Source: Bradyrhizobium sp. KBS0727
Lineage (GTDB): Bacteria; Pseudomonadota; Alphaproteobacteria; Rhizobiales; Xanthobacteraceae
Direction: 5' to 3'
NCBI RefSeq assembly: GCF_005937885.2
Contig: NZ_CP042176.1
Span: 2,599,501 to 2,663,500, forward strand
Length of the DNA: 64,000 bases
Both the position numbers and the translations under genes were made by a program. The notes beneath the pieces are model-generated. The model saw only the letters and a program-made list of their open reading frames with translations, made no database searches and was not told the origin of the DNA. This document shows, piece after piece, positions 8,686 to 15,698 of this stretch. The stretch's first letter is position 1. Each line of letters opens with the position of its first letter.

Positions 8686-9169
8686 GGCCGTCGCCTCCAT
8701 CACTGGAGCCAGCCGATCTCAGGCCAAAGAACCGGGGGCCATTCCATCTGGTCCCGGTGATTGAGGTCGCGATCTCAGACAGGCTGGCGAAGGTTTTGCC
8801 CTCATATGCAAATCCCTTCTCCAGTATCCGGACCCGGTAGGTCCGCCGATTCCAGGTCCGCACCAGTTCGGAGCCTGGCTTGATCCGGCGGGGTAATTCC
8901 AGGCGAGCGCCCGGCTTGGTCGCTGCGGCCTTGACCAGCTGGTCGAGCAGGCGCTGCGTTGCGGCGGGAAGGCCGCCATAGGCCCTTTCCTGGATGAGGT
9001 GGGCGATGCTACGCCTTAGCAAATCGGGGCCGAAGGCCTTGGGTGGTTCGGCCTTGAATAGCTCCCGGTAGCGTTTTCGAAGCTCGACGATAGGGGTGGC
9101 CGGCAGGCGCTCCAGTTCGGCCTCAACTGCAGGGTTCACCTTGGCGCCTGCCGGCCACAGCTCCTTCAT
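8675..9169 (-). CDS. DUF2924 domain-containing protein (cassette A)
   Basis: 164 residues with the DUF2924 core: [47 protein letters not shown] and a C-terminal part rich in aromatic and basic residues ([13 protein letters not shown]). The ATG at 9169 overlaps the DUF3489 stop (ATGA); a longer open frame upstream is not needed. DUF2924 is known almost only beside serine recombinases with DUF3489, so an accessory role in recombination or DNA binding is inferred; the biochemical function is unknown. It overlaps the recombinase start, so the three are translationally coupled. Confidence 0.9.
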   Translation of the reverse strand: MKELWPAGAKVNPAVEAELERLPATPIVELRKRYRELFKAEPPKAFGPDLLRRSIAHLIQERAYGGLPAATQRLLDQLVKAAATKPGARLELPRRIKPGSELVRTWNRRTYRVRILEKGFAYEGKTFASLSEIATSITGTRWNGPRFFGLRSAGSSDGGDGHAG

Positions 9170-9510
9170 GCCGCAGCTCCAGCCTTCGCGATGCGATAGA
9201 ACCGCTGTTCGCCAAGCTTTTCGGACGTCAGCGCCAGCTTGAGCTTCTTCTTCACGACGGCTGAGAAGAAGCCGCGGACCGAGTGAGGCTGCCATCCGGT
9301 CGCCTTGACGATGGCGTCAATTGGCGCGCCTTTGGGCTGCCGAAGAAGGGTGAGCACGGTGTCCTGTTTGGACGATGACAACTGGGGGATGCGTGGAGCT
9401 AGACCTTTCTTCTTCTGCGACGTCAACGCTGGAGATGGACGCTTGGGGGTCGCAGCCTTCGCCGCTCCCTTGGCGGTTTTCGATTTCAATTTGGATTTGG
9501 CTTTAGCCAT
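9166..9510 (-). CDS. DUF3489 domain-containing protein (cassette A)
   Basis: 114 residues. A lysine/alanine-rich N-terminal tail (about 1-45) leads into the DUF3489 core: [28 protein letters not shown] and [14 protein letters not shown], which looks like a winged helix. First gene of the coupled trio with DUF2924 and the recombinase. The tail suggests nonspecific DNA contact (inference). A paralogue lies at 49882-50232. Confidence 0.9.
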   Translation of the reverse strand: MAKAKSKLKSKTAKGAAKAATPKRPSPALTSQKKKGLAPRIPQLSSSKQDTVLTLLRQPKGAPIDAIVKATGWQPHSVRGFFSAVVKKKLKLALTSEKLGEQRFYRIAKAGAAA

Positions 9511-9558
9511 TTGGCTCTCCTGTTATCAACGACAGCATCATGTGCTGCCACTGAGACA

Positions 9559-9578
9559 GCCCTGCCGAATGACAGGGC
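9559..9578 (-). other. Conserved intergenic hairpin, cassette A
   Basis: GCCCTG and CAGGGC pair across an eight-base loop between the 73-aa gene and DUF3489. The flanking GTGCTGCCACTGA is also found at the equivalent place in cassette B (50260-50274), where a different hairpin sequence (50281-50300) takes the same position. Possible attenuator or RNA processing site. Confidence 0.5.
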
Positions 9579-9603
9579 GAGAGCGTAAAGAGGAGAAAGG
9601 CGA

Positions 9604-9825
9604 CTAGCGTCCTTTGATTCGGTTCATCAAACAGATCGCATCGTGCAGGCGACCCGCATCGTAAAGCAGCTGGTCCATGTCCATGGAAATTTCCACACCT
9701 TGGTCGAGGCTACCGGCCTTGGCACAGGCCTCCGCCGCCTTTGCAACCTGCACCGCCTCCGTCAGCTTGGTGTGTATTTCGCCAAAGCAAATTTTTATGG
9801 TTTCGTTGAGGGCCGCTGTATCCAT
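9604..9825 (-). CDS. Small conserved protein of the recombinase module (73 aa)
   Basis: 73 residues, acidic and helical, beginning MDTAALNETIK and ending AGRLHDAICLMNRIKGR. The ATG at 9825 has a strong AAGGAGG eight bases upstream; the longer open frame reading in from 10137 is not needed. It precedes DUF3489 by 93 bp. A homologous tail (AGRLHDAASLLNRL) ends the broken gene at 50323 in cassette B, in the same position relative to DUF3489, which supports it as a real fourth member of the module. Function unknown. Confidence 0.75.
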   Translation of the reverse strand: MDTAALNETIKICFGEIHTKLTEAVQVAKAAEACAKAGSLDQGVEISMDMDQLLYDAGRLHDAICLMNRIKGR

Positions 9826-9961
9826 TGAATAACCTCCTTGACGGCGGTCAGTAGCGCTCCAACGCCGCGGGAAGTCGAGCGGAATGGTGGATAATCTTGT
9901 GGCGAAGATTCGGTCGTTCGGATCACGATATGATCGTGGGTAGGAAACCCTGCCACCTACC

Positions 9962-10246
9962 TTACGGAGTTTTTGCGGCCCTAGGCGGTGATTTGCCGGC
10001 CACCAAATCTCGCAGCAGCCTGACCGGATCGGCCCCGATGGCTCGAACCACCGCCACAAACTCGATGACGTCCAGCCGCCGCTCGCCGCCTTCATATTTG
10101 GCCACAAACGATTGCGGCCGCCCAAGCCGGCGGGCAAGCGCGTGTTGCGTCAGCCCGGCCGCCTTGCGTGCTGCAATCATCAGGGCGCAAAAAGCCGTCT
10201 GGTCGGCCGAATGAACGGTCTTGCCGATGCCGCGGGAAGGGGTCAT
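9962..10246 (-). CDS. XRE-family HTH regulator
   Basis: 94 residues with a complete Cro/C1 helix-turn-helix at about 23-75: ARKAAGLTQHALARRLGRPQSFVAKYEGGERRLDVIEFVAV. No effector domain. A perfect 7-7-7 inverted repeat, ATTATCC/GGATAAT, lies 29 bp before the start and overlaps a -10-like GATAAT, so it probably represses itself. It sits at the head of the recombinase module and may control it. No strong ribosome site is visible, so the start or a leaderless message remains open. Confidence 0.85.
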   Translation of the reverse strand: MTPSRGIGKTVHSADQTAFCALMIAARKAAGLTQHALARRLGRPQSFVAKYEGGERRLDVIEFVAVVRAIGADPVRLLRDLVAGKSPPRAAKTP

Positions 10247-10274
10247 TGCCCAGGCAGGCTGATCCCATCATCGG

Positions 10275-10295
10275 ATTATCCCAAAACAGGATAAT
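10275..10295 (-). promoter_or_regulatory. Probable operator and promoter of the XRE gene
   Basis: Perfect inverted repeat ATTATCC, seven-base spacer, GGATAAT. On the minus strand the distal half contains GATAAT, a good -10, which would put RNA polymerase and repressor in competition. Confidence 0.6.
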
Positions 10296-10574
10296 ATTAA
10301 CTCCGATCTGGTCTTCTGGCGCGGCTTTCGCGCTTTGCACTGGATGTCAGGGGCCCAGCCGAGCGAATGCTATCGGACGGGAACACCAAAGACGGCCAGC
10401 AAACAACTGGGCCTCACCTCAGCAAGGAGAGATACATGCTACCAGGACAGCGAATTTGGCGGATGCGCAGCCAGCCTAACGGCTCTACGGGTGCGCACGT
10501 TTCGGGCGAGTTGTCGAGAACAACGATCTCGTTCACTACCGACGCTAAATCATTCTTTGGCATGGCCTGACGAA

Positions 10575-11141
10575 ATGGGAGAAATAGCGGGGACGTCTGC
10601 CAACAAGCAAACTGAGCACGAGGCCACTGTCTACGTTAGGGAGGTGCTCGCTTCTGCCTTGTCGAATGACTACCAAGTCCAGCAAGGCGCGAGCCTTCTG
10701 TACCGAATCGAAATCGACGGCACCGGAAAGATCAGCAACGATGGAGAGGGGGCGCCACGGCGCGGCCAGTACGCTTTTCAGACCGACGTCCTCGTTAGCA
10801 AGGCTGAAATTCCCCTCGTCGTGGTCGAGTTGAAGTCGGGAACCTTTTCGTCCCACGACGTCATCACCTACTCTTTTAAAGCGCAACGTCACAAGCAAGT
10901 ATATCCCTATCTCCGTTACGGATTTGCGGTAGTTGGATTGGAAGCGCTTGGGCGACGTTTTGTGACACATAACGAGGGGTTCGACTTCGCCGTGGCACTC
11001 CCGACAGCTTCCTGTGTTGAAACCGAACTGGTTGCGATCGTCCGTCGTCAGGTCACGTACGCCGAACGGATGATCGCAATGATGGGATCCGGCCGGCTCA
11101 GGTTGCGTCGCTACGAGGAAACCGTCGAAATTGACCACTGA
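10575..11141 (+). CDS. PD-(D/E)XK nuclease-fold-like protein
   Basis: 188 residues from the ATG at 10575; the frame is open further upstream but its composition there is not protein-like. The core reads FQTDVLVSKAEIPLVVVELKSG (about 73-94), the D-(X)n-ExK arrangement of restriction-endonuclease-like folds, followed by KAQRHKQVYPYLRYGFAVVG, a helix and strand often seen in that fold. It is the only plus-strand gene of cassette A, convergent with TerL. Restriction, repair or defence are possible. The motif is clear; the activity is inference. Confidence 0.6.
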   Translation: MGEIAGTSANKQTEHEATVYVREVLASALSNDYQVQQGASLLYRIEIDGTGKISNDGEGAPRRGQYAFQTDVLVSKAEIPLVVVELKSGTFSSHDVITYSFKAQRHKQVYPYLRYGFAVVGLEALGRRFVTHNEGFDFAVALPTASCVETELVAIVRRQVTYAERMIAMMGSGRLRLRRYEETVEIDH

Positions 11142-11156
11142 CCGGATGGCTTCGCG

Positions 11157-12551
11157 CTAACCGACCCACGAAAGCGAGGCATCGTAGCCCGGCTTGTAGG
11201 CCAACGCCTGACTAATGCTATCGACCTGATCGTCGGTCTTGCCTTGCGGAAAAGTCAAAAGCTCGGTCTCCAGGTCTGCGAGAAACCGTGCAGCTTTGGG
11301 GAATAGTACAAGCCCCGCTTCGAATTTGGACTGCTGAACATACAGGCGGCCGATCTTGTCCCGCTCGACCGGGATCGGTCTGACTGCATAAGTTCCGGCC
11401 TGACGAAGTTCCTGCGCCAAGGCAATTCCGGTAGAGGCATCTTCGATCATAATCACACCGGGCTTGAAGCGTTCCGCTAGCGCCGCAGCGGTCTCTCGCA
11501 GCCGAGGGTATTCGTAGCGGCCTCGAGTGACATCGAGCAGGTAAAAGTGCTTTTCATGAATGAGCCACGTCGTGCAGACCGACCAATCGTTCTGGGCACC
11601 GTTCTTAGCCGCCGTGTCCCAACTCTGAATGACCTTGGTTCGGTAGGTGCGCTCCGGAGCGACCTCATAATAGCGTAACCACTGCTTCCGGATCATTGCC
11701 CCACCAGGAGGGACGGGCGCTTGCTGGTACTGTGCCGCAAAAACGTCCGATCCGACTTCGTTGCGCAGCTTCTCTAGCGTTGCGAGCGATTCATATTCCT
11801 GATGCAAGGCCGCACCGACGCGACGTAGATAGTATTTCTCCGGTCCAACCGCTATTTTCTCGTCGGCTTCCGCAATCGCCGGCACGCTGAGAACGGTCCA
11901 TTCATCTGAGCTTTCCGTCAGGTATCCGGTCAGGTCAAGCAGATGCACCCGCTGCATCACAACGATGATGACGCCCGATTCCTTGTTATCGAGCCGCGAT
12001 CTGAGAGTGTTTGAGAACCACTGAGTCACTCCGTTTCGAAGCACCTCAGACTGCGCATCCGCCGGCTTTTGCGGGTCGTCGATGATAAACATGTCGCCGC
12101 CCATGCCTGTCAAAGCCGCATTGACCGACGTTGATTTCCGATAACCTCTCTGAGTCGTTTTAACATCTGAGTCTGCGGCACGAGCAATGCGCATGTTGGG
12201 AAAGGCGCGCCGATACCATGAGGACTCGACGATGGCACGGAAGTCCGCGGCGTGCTTGCCCGACAGCTCGTTGCCATAAGAAATGCCAAATATCTTCAGC
12301 CGAGGATTGTGACCAAGCAGAAACGCTGGGAAGATTACTGAGACGGTGAGGGACTTGAGATAACGTGGCGGGAGATTGATAATCAGACGTGTAACCTCGC
12401 CCGCGCGGACGCGCTGCAGTTGGTAGGAGATCGCCTCGATATGCCAGTTGGCCATGAATTTGGCGCCGGGATTCAACGTCTGCATGCAGCGATGGAGAAA
12501 ACTCTTAAAGTCGCTGCGCAAGACAGCGTTGAATAGATCTTGCTCTTTCAT
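11157..12551 (-). CDS. Phage terminase large subunit (TerL)
   Basis: 464 residues. ATPase domain with a Walker A-like loop PPRYLKS (61-67) and Walker B FIIDDP (155-160); nuclease domain with the three acidic clusters WDTAAKNG (about 310), MIEDASTG (about 366) and DDQVDS (about 446). TerL packages phage DNA into procapsids. Length and motifs are intact. It overlaps DUF5681 by four bases (ATGA) and ends in a gap shared with the PD-(D/E)XK-like gene. No portal, capsid or tail genes are visible in the window, so the packaging target is unknown; it could serve a satellite or a decayed prophage. Confidence 0.9.
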   Translation of the reverse strand: MKEQDLFNAVLRSDFKSFLHRCMQTLNPGAKFMANWHIEAISYQLQRVRAGEVTRLIINLPPRYLKSLTVSVIFPAFLLGHNPRLKIFGISYGNELSGKHAADFRAIVESSWYRRAFPNMRIARAADSDVKTTQRGYRKSTSVNAALTGMGGDMFIIDDPQKPADAQSEVLRNGVTQWFSNTLRSRLDNKESGVIIVVMQRVHLLDLTGYLTESSDEWTVLSVPAIAEADEKIAVGPEKYYLRRVGAALHQEYESLATLEKLRNEVGSDVFAAQYQQAPVPPGGAMIRKQWLRYYEVAPERTYRTKVIQSWDTAAKNGAQNDWSVCTTWLIHEKHFYLLDVTRGRYEYPRLRETAAALAERFKPGVIMIEDASTGIALAQELRQAGTYAVRPIPVERDKIGRLYVQQSKFEAGLVLFPKAARFLADLETELLTFPQGKTDDQVDSISQALAYKPGYDASLSWVG

Positions 12552-12985
12552 GGCTGACCTCCTCCATCCTCAGACGGTTTTTTGAAGTCGCGCAGATAGG
12601 CATCCAAAACTTCTTTGTCGTCTTCGCTGAGGTCTGCCTGTGCGGCGTTGCCTGCAGCGGCTGCGTAATAGCGGTTGAGTAGGAATCCCACGCTTTTGAT
12701 GTTGCCGCGTAGGCAGTCCTCAGCGATTTTTCGCAAAATCGCTTCGAGAAGGATAATTTTGCGGGTCTTGCCGCGCTCATTCAGCACAACCTTGTGCTGA
12801 AGCAATTCTTGGAGGATTGTGATTTCGTTTTTGACGCCCTTCTTCCGGCCCTTAGGATTGCCGCTTTGTCCCGGTTTGAATTGGTGGCGGCGAGGGGGCT
12901 TCCCGTAACCGACGTCTTCGTCATCATCTTCAAGCCGAAGACGAACGACACGGCGGCGCTTTCGCTTACCGTTATCTGCGGCCAT
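12548..12985 (-). CDS. DUF5681 protein, candidate small terminase-like (cassette A)
   Basis: 145 residues. A basic N-terminus (NGKRKRRRVVRLRL) precedes the DUF5681 signature VGYGKPPRRHQFKPGQSGNPKG (about 26-47), then helices (EITILQELLQHKVVL). DUF5681 genes usually lie next to TerL, where they may act as the DNA-recognising small subunit; that role is inferred from position. The start overlaps the methyltransferase gene by 14 bases and the end overlaps TerL, so three genes are coupled. Confidence 0.88.
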   Translation of the reverse strand: MAADNGKRKRRRVVRLRLEDDDEDVGYGKPPRRHQFKPGQSGNPKGRKKGVKNEITILQELLQHKVVLNERGKTRKIILLEAILRKIAEDCLRGNIKSVGFLLNRYYAAAAGNAAQADLSEDDKEVLDAYLRDFKKPSEDGGGQP

Positions 12986-14303
12986 TTGATCCTCCCACTA
13001 TTGCGAGGGCGCGCTCGGCAGCCACCTCGTCGAAGGTCTGGCCAGTCGCCTTCAAAATGGCGTCGCGTTTGGTAAAATCTTGCCACCGCTTGACGGCGAC
13101 ATCGACATACAGGGGATCAATTTCCAGGCCGTACGCGCGTCGGCCGACTTTTTCAGCGGCGAGGATCGATGTGCCTGACCCCATGAAAAGATCGAGGACG
13201 ATGTCATTACGCCGCGAGCAATCGCGCATTGCGTCGGCAACAAGTGCGACCGGCTTGACAGTCGGATGAACGGACAGTTCATCGAGCCTTCCGGCCCGAA
13301 ACGTGTTTACGCCTGAGTATGTCCAGACATTCGAGCGATTTCGACCATGCCGACCGAGCTCAATGTTATTTTGGTGCGGGCCATTCCCATTCTTGAACAC
13401 GAATATCAGCTCGTGCTGCGAGCGATAGAAACTTCCCTGTCCGGCGTTGGTTTTTGCCCAGACGACAATATTTTTCAGTTCGGCAAAAACGTCTTCGCCC
13501 GCAGCGAGAAGTTCCGCAAGGTGACGCCAATCCATGCAAATGTAGTGGATTGATCCATCTTCAGAAAATTGAGCCGCAAGCCTCATCCATTTCTTCAGGA
13601 AGGCGACAAATTGAGACGGAGACATCTCGCCGGATGCTAGGGCAAATTCCCGATGCTTGATTTTGCCGCGGCCAACAATTGATTTAATTCGGATATTGTA
13701 GGGAGGATCGCTAAATGCCATGGCCGCAAGTCGGCGGCCCATCAAGGCGCGAACGTGTGCGGCCTCACAAGAGTCGCCGCAAAGAATTCGATGGCGGCCG
13801 GCTTGCCACAGGTCATCCAGCCGACTGGTTGATTTACTGGCAAGTTGCGGTAGTTCATCGGCAGGGTCGCGTTCGGTATCGACAAAATCGCCCATGAGAC
13901 TGTCGATTTCACCGGTGTCAAAGCCGGTGATTTCCATCGTCAGCTCGATCTCGGGTAGAAGAATGGCGAGCTCACCAAGCTCGGCTGCTAGAATCTTCCG
14001 GTCCCAGGCCGCGTTTGCGGCGATCTTGTTGTCGGCGAGCATAAGCGCGCGTTTTTCGGCATCGCCTAGATGGGCTAACGAGATGACTGGTACCTTCGCC
14101 AACCCCAGTCTTTGCGCTGCCAGCCAGCGGCCGACGCCACAGAGGATATTGCCAAGCTCGTCGACTAGAATAGGATAGGTCCACCCGAATCGCCGGATAC
14201 TGTTGACGATCTGCTCGACTTGCTTCTTAGAATGGGTTCGCGCGTTTCGTTTGCTTGGTCGGAGTTTGCCAGTTGGCATTTCGATGATGGGATGAAGGCA
14301 CAT
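12972..14303 (-). CDS. ParB-domain DNA adenine-type methyltransferase (cassette A)
   Basis: 443 residues. An N-terminal ParB-like domain (about 8-100, ILCGVGRWLAAQRLG, LMLADNKIA) is fused to an N6/N4-type methyltransferase with motif IV DPPY at 199-202 and the AdoMet-binding FMGSGT at 373-378, the motif order of beta-class enzymes. TRD-like sequence lies between (WAKTNAGQGSFYRSQHEL). It would methylate a specific DNA sequence using AdoMet; the ParB part may guide or regulate. It heads an operon with DUF5681 and TerL. A homologue with the same layout is at 50778. No cognate restriction gene is certain, though the nuclease-fold gene at 10575 is a candidate. Confidence 0.92.
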   Translation of the reverse strand: MCLHPIIEMPTGKLRPSKRNARTHSKKQVEQIVNSIRRFGWTYPILVDELGNILCGVGRWLAAQRLGLAKVPVISLAHLGDAEKRALMLADNKIAANAAWDRKILAAELGELAILLPEIELTMEITGFDTGEIDSLMGDFVDTERDPADELPQLASKSTSRLDDLWQAGRHRILCGDSCEAAHVRALMGRRLAAMAFSDPPYNIRIKSIVGRGKIKHREFALASGEMSPSQFVAFLKKWMRLAAQFSEDGSIHYICMDWRHLAELLAAGEDVFAELKNIVVWAKTNAGQGSFYRSQHELIFVFKNGNGPHQNNIELGRHGRNRSNVWTYSGVNTFRAGRLDELSVHPTVKPVALVADAMRDCSRRNDIVLDLFMGSGTSILAAEKVGRRAYGLEIDPLYVDVAVKRWQDFTKRDAILKATGQTFDEVAAERALAIVGGSNGRR

Positions 14304-14325
14304 ACAAGCTCCATTCGATTGGAAT

Positions 14326-14361
14326 GCAACTCGCTATATCCAGCATATCGAGATGAGTTGC
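14326..14361. promoter_or_regulatory. Inverted repeat upstream of the ParB-methyltransferase
   Basis: TGCAACTC and GAGTTGCA form an 8-bp perfect dyad about 25 bp before the methyltransferase start. Candidate operator. Confidence 0.4.
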
Positions 14362-14545
14362 ACCTGCTCCTAGCCCAGTCGAAATGAGGCAACAGGCTGT
14401 TGCAGAACGGCCAGCTGTTCTCGGTATGGACGAACGCGTCCGGTCCAACCAGGCTACCGACCCCGATGCGCGATCCCTACGTCCTTAACGTTGGCGAGGC
14501 ATCCGAGGGATGGGTTCGCGTTGGGTCTTTGTTGGCAGTGAGTCT

Positions 14546-14800
14546 TTATCTTCGCCGACGATGGGCCGGAGCGGTCGCAGGCTCTTGAAATCGAATGACG
14601 CTCATGCGTTGCCGTCCATCGACGATAGTCTCGTTGCGAATACGGATCGACTTGCTCCAACCGCGCTTGCCGGATTTGGCTCTCCGCTTCTTTGGCTTAG
14701 GCGAAGCGCGTTGCTTTGTAGCGTCGCGGTTCGGGGCGACTGCAGAAATGCTTTCGCGCGAGGGCACAGTGACGACCTCCACAAAATAGGGAGATGGCAT
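14546..14800 (-). CDS. Possible small basic protein (84 aa)
   Basis: An 84-residue open frame with a lysine/arginine-rich middle (SPKPKKRRAKSGKRGW) and a plausible end part (IRNETIVDGRQRMSVIRF). No ribosome site is visible and no family is recognised. It sits between cassette A and an unknown gene. The composition is protein-like, but the call is weak. The rest of 14304-14860 shows nothing beyond the inverted repeat at 14326. Confidence 0.3.
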   Translation of the reverse strand: MPSPYFVEVVTVPSRESISAVAPNRDATKQRASPKPKKRRAKSGKRGWSKSIRIRNETIVDGRQRMSVIRFQEPATAPAHRRRR

Positions 14801-14860
14801 ATTAGGAATTGGTGACTGATTCGCGCTAAGGCTAGTCGCTTTATGGCAAAATTACGACCG

Positions 14861-15556
14861 TCACCCGTGAGACTGACTTACCGGAATACGTATTCCAAAG
14901 TTACAAAGCGCATCGGCGACCTTCTGGCGCGACAATCTCTTAAGTGAAGGCTCCCTTCGACCGATTTGCTGTGCGAGGTATTTGAGCGAAGGCAACTCAA
15001 GTCCCTCAAGTGCGCTGCAGTCAATAAACCTAACTTCAGGGATCATTTCTTGAGGTAGGTCCAAGCAATTTGGTGTCGCGTGTTCTCGCAGGGAGCGATA
15101 GCATTGGCCCTCGGCCTGCATGATCGAGATTACATGATGAACGATGCGCCAATCGAGGTCGCTCGGTTTCAGTGGTAGTTTGGCGGGAATAACTTCTACC
15201 GCGCGTAGGACCGTGCCATCTGAAAGTCGAACGATGTTGTCATTGCCCGCCTTGGCGCCGTCTAGCTCAAAAATGCTGAACTGGCGTGCGGCTTCCTCAC
15301 CCTGACACCTAGCTGTAAACTCGGACGACGTAGCAAGCGATACGACAAAAGATTTCCCAAGTTTTTCGTTTTCGAAGAAAACGCTCAACAATCCGACTTG
15401 CTCTCGTGAAGGCAAGCGCAAAGTGCCGACTCGGACTTCGGCAACATCGGCGCCACCGAAGTTTGCATCCTGGGCCAAAACATCAATCGCGTGCGACACA
15501 GTTCGTCGTTGGTTCCGTTCACCCTCTCTTAGAAGTGGGTAATGTTGCACGGACAA
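14861..15556 (-). CDS. Unknown protein (about 231 aa), N-terminus uncertain
   Basis: About 231 residues from a TTG at 15556 preceded by GGGAGG. The sequence is protein-like (VLAQDANFGGADVAEVRVG, LDWRIVHHVISIMQAEGQC) and ends with a basic helical part. I do not recognise a domain. A second frame (15519-15749) overlaps the start and runs into the IS1182 element and its repeat; the IS insertion may have removed or altered the original 5' end. Treat the start as provisional. Confidence 0.5.
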   Translation of the reverse strand: MSVQHYPLLREGERNQRRTVSHAIDVLAQDANFGGADVAEVRVGTLRLPSREQVGLLSVFFENEKLGKSFVVSLATSSEFTARCQGEEAARQFSIFELDGAKAGNDNIVRLSDGTVLRAVEVIPAKLPLKPSDLDWRIVHHVISIMQAEGQCYRSLREHATPNCLDLPQEMIPEVRFIDCSALEGLELPSLKYLAQQIGRREPSLKRLSRQKVADALCNFGIRIPVSQSHG

Positions 15557-15665
15557 GGAAGCCTCCCAGCGCTTTTGGCGATAGCCAAGACTCAGCGACG
15601 ATTCCTGTCAACAAAACGGTCCCCGTCTCGTCTGTCAACGGAATTTTGAGGCTGATCGCTTCGCG

Positions 15666-15698
15666 TAATGAGCGGTTATGGAACGGTCGCTCCTGGCG
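15666..15698 (+). repeat. Left half of a dispersed repeat split by the IS
   Basis: TAATGAGCGGTTATGGAACG and the following bases to CTGGCG match 52881-52913 with few changes. The right half continues after the IS at 17217 as GGCGCAAAGCGGACATT. GGCG flanks the IS on both sides, consistent with a 4-bp target duplication. Confidence 0.75.
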
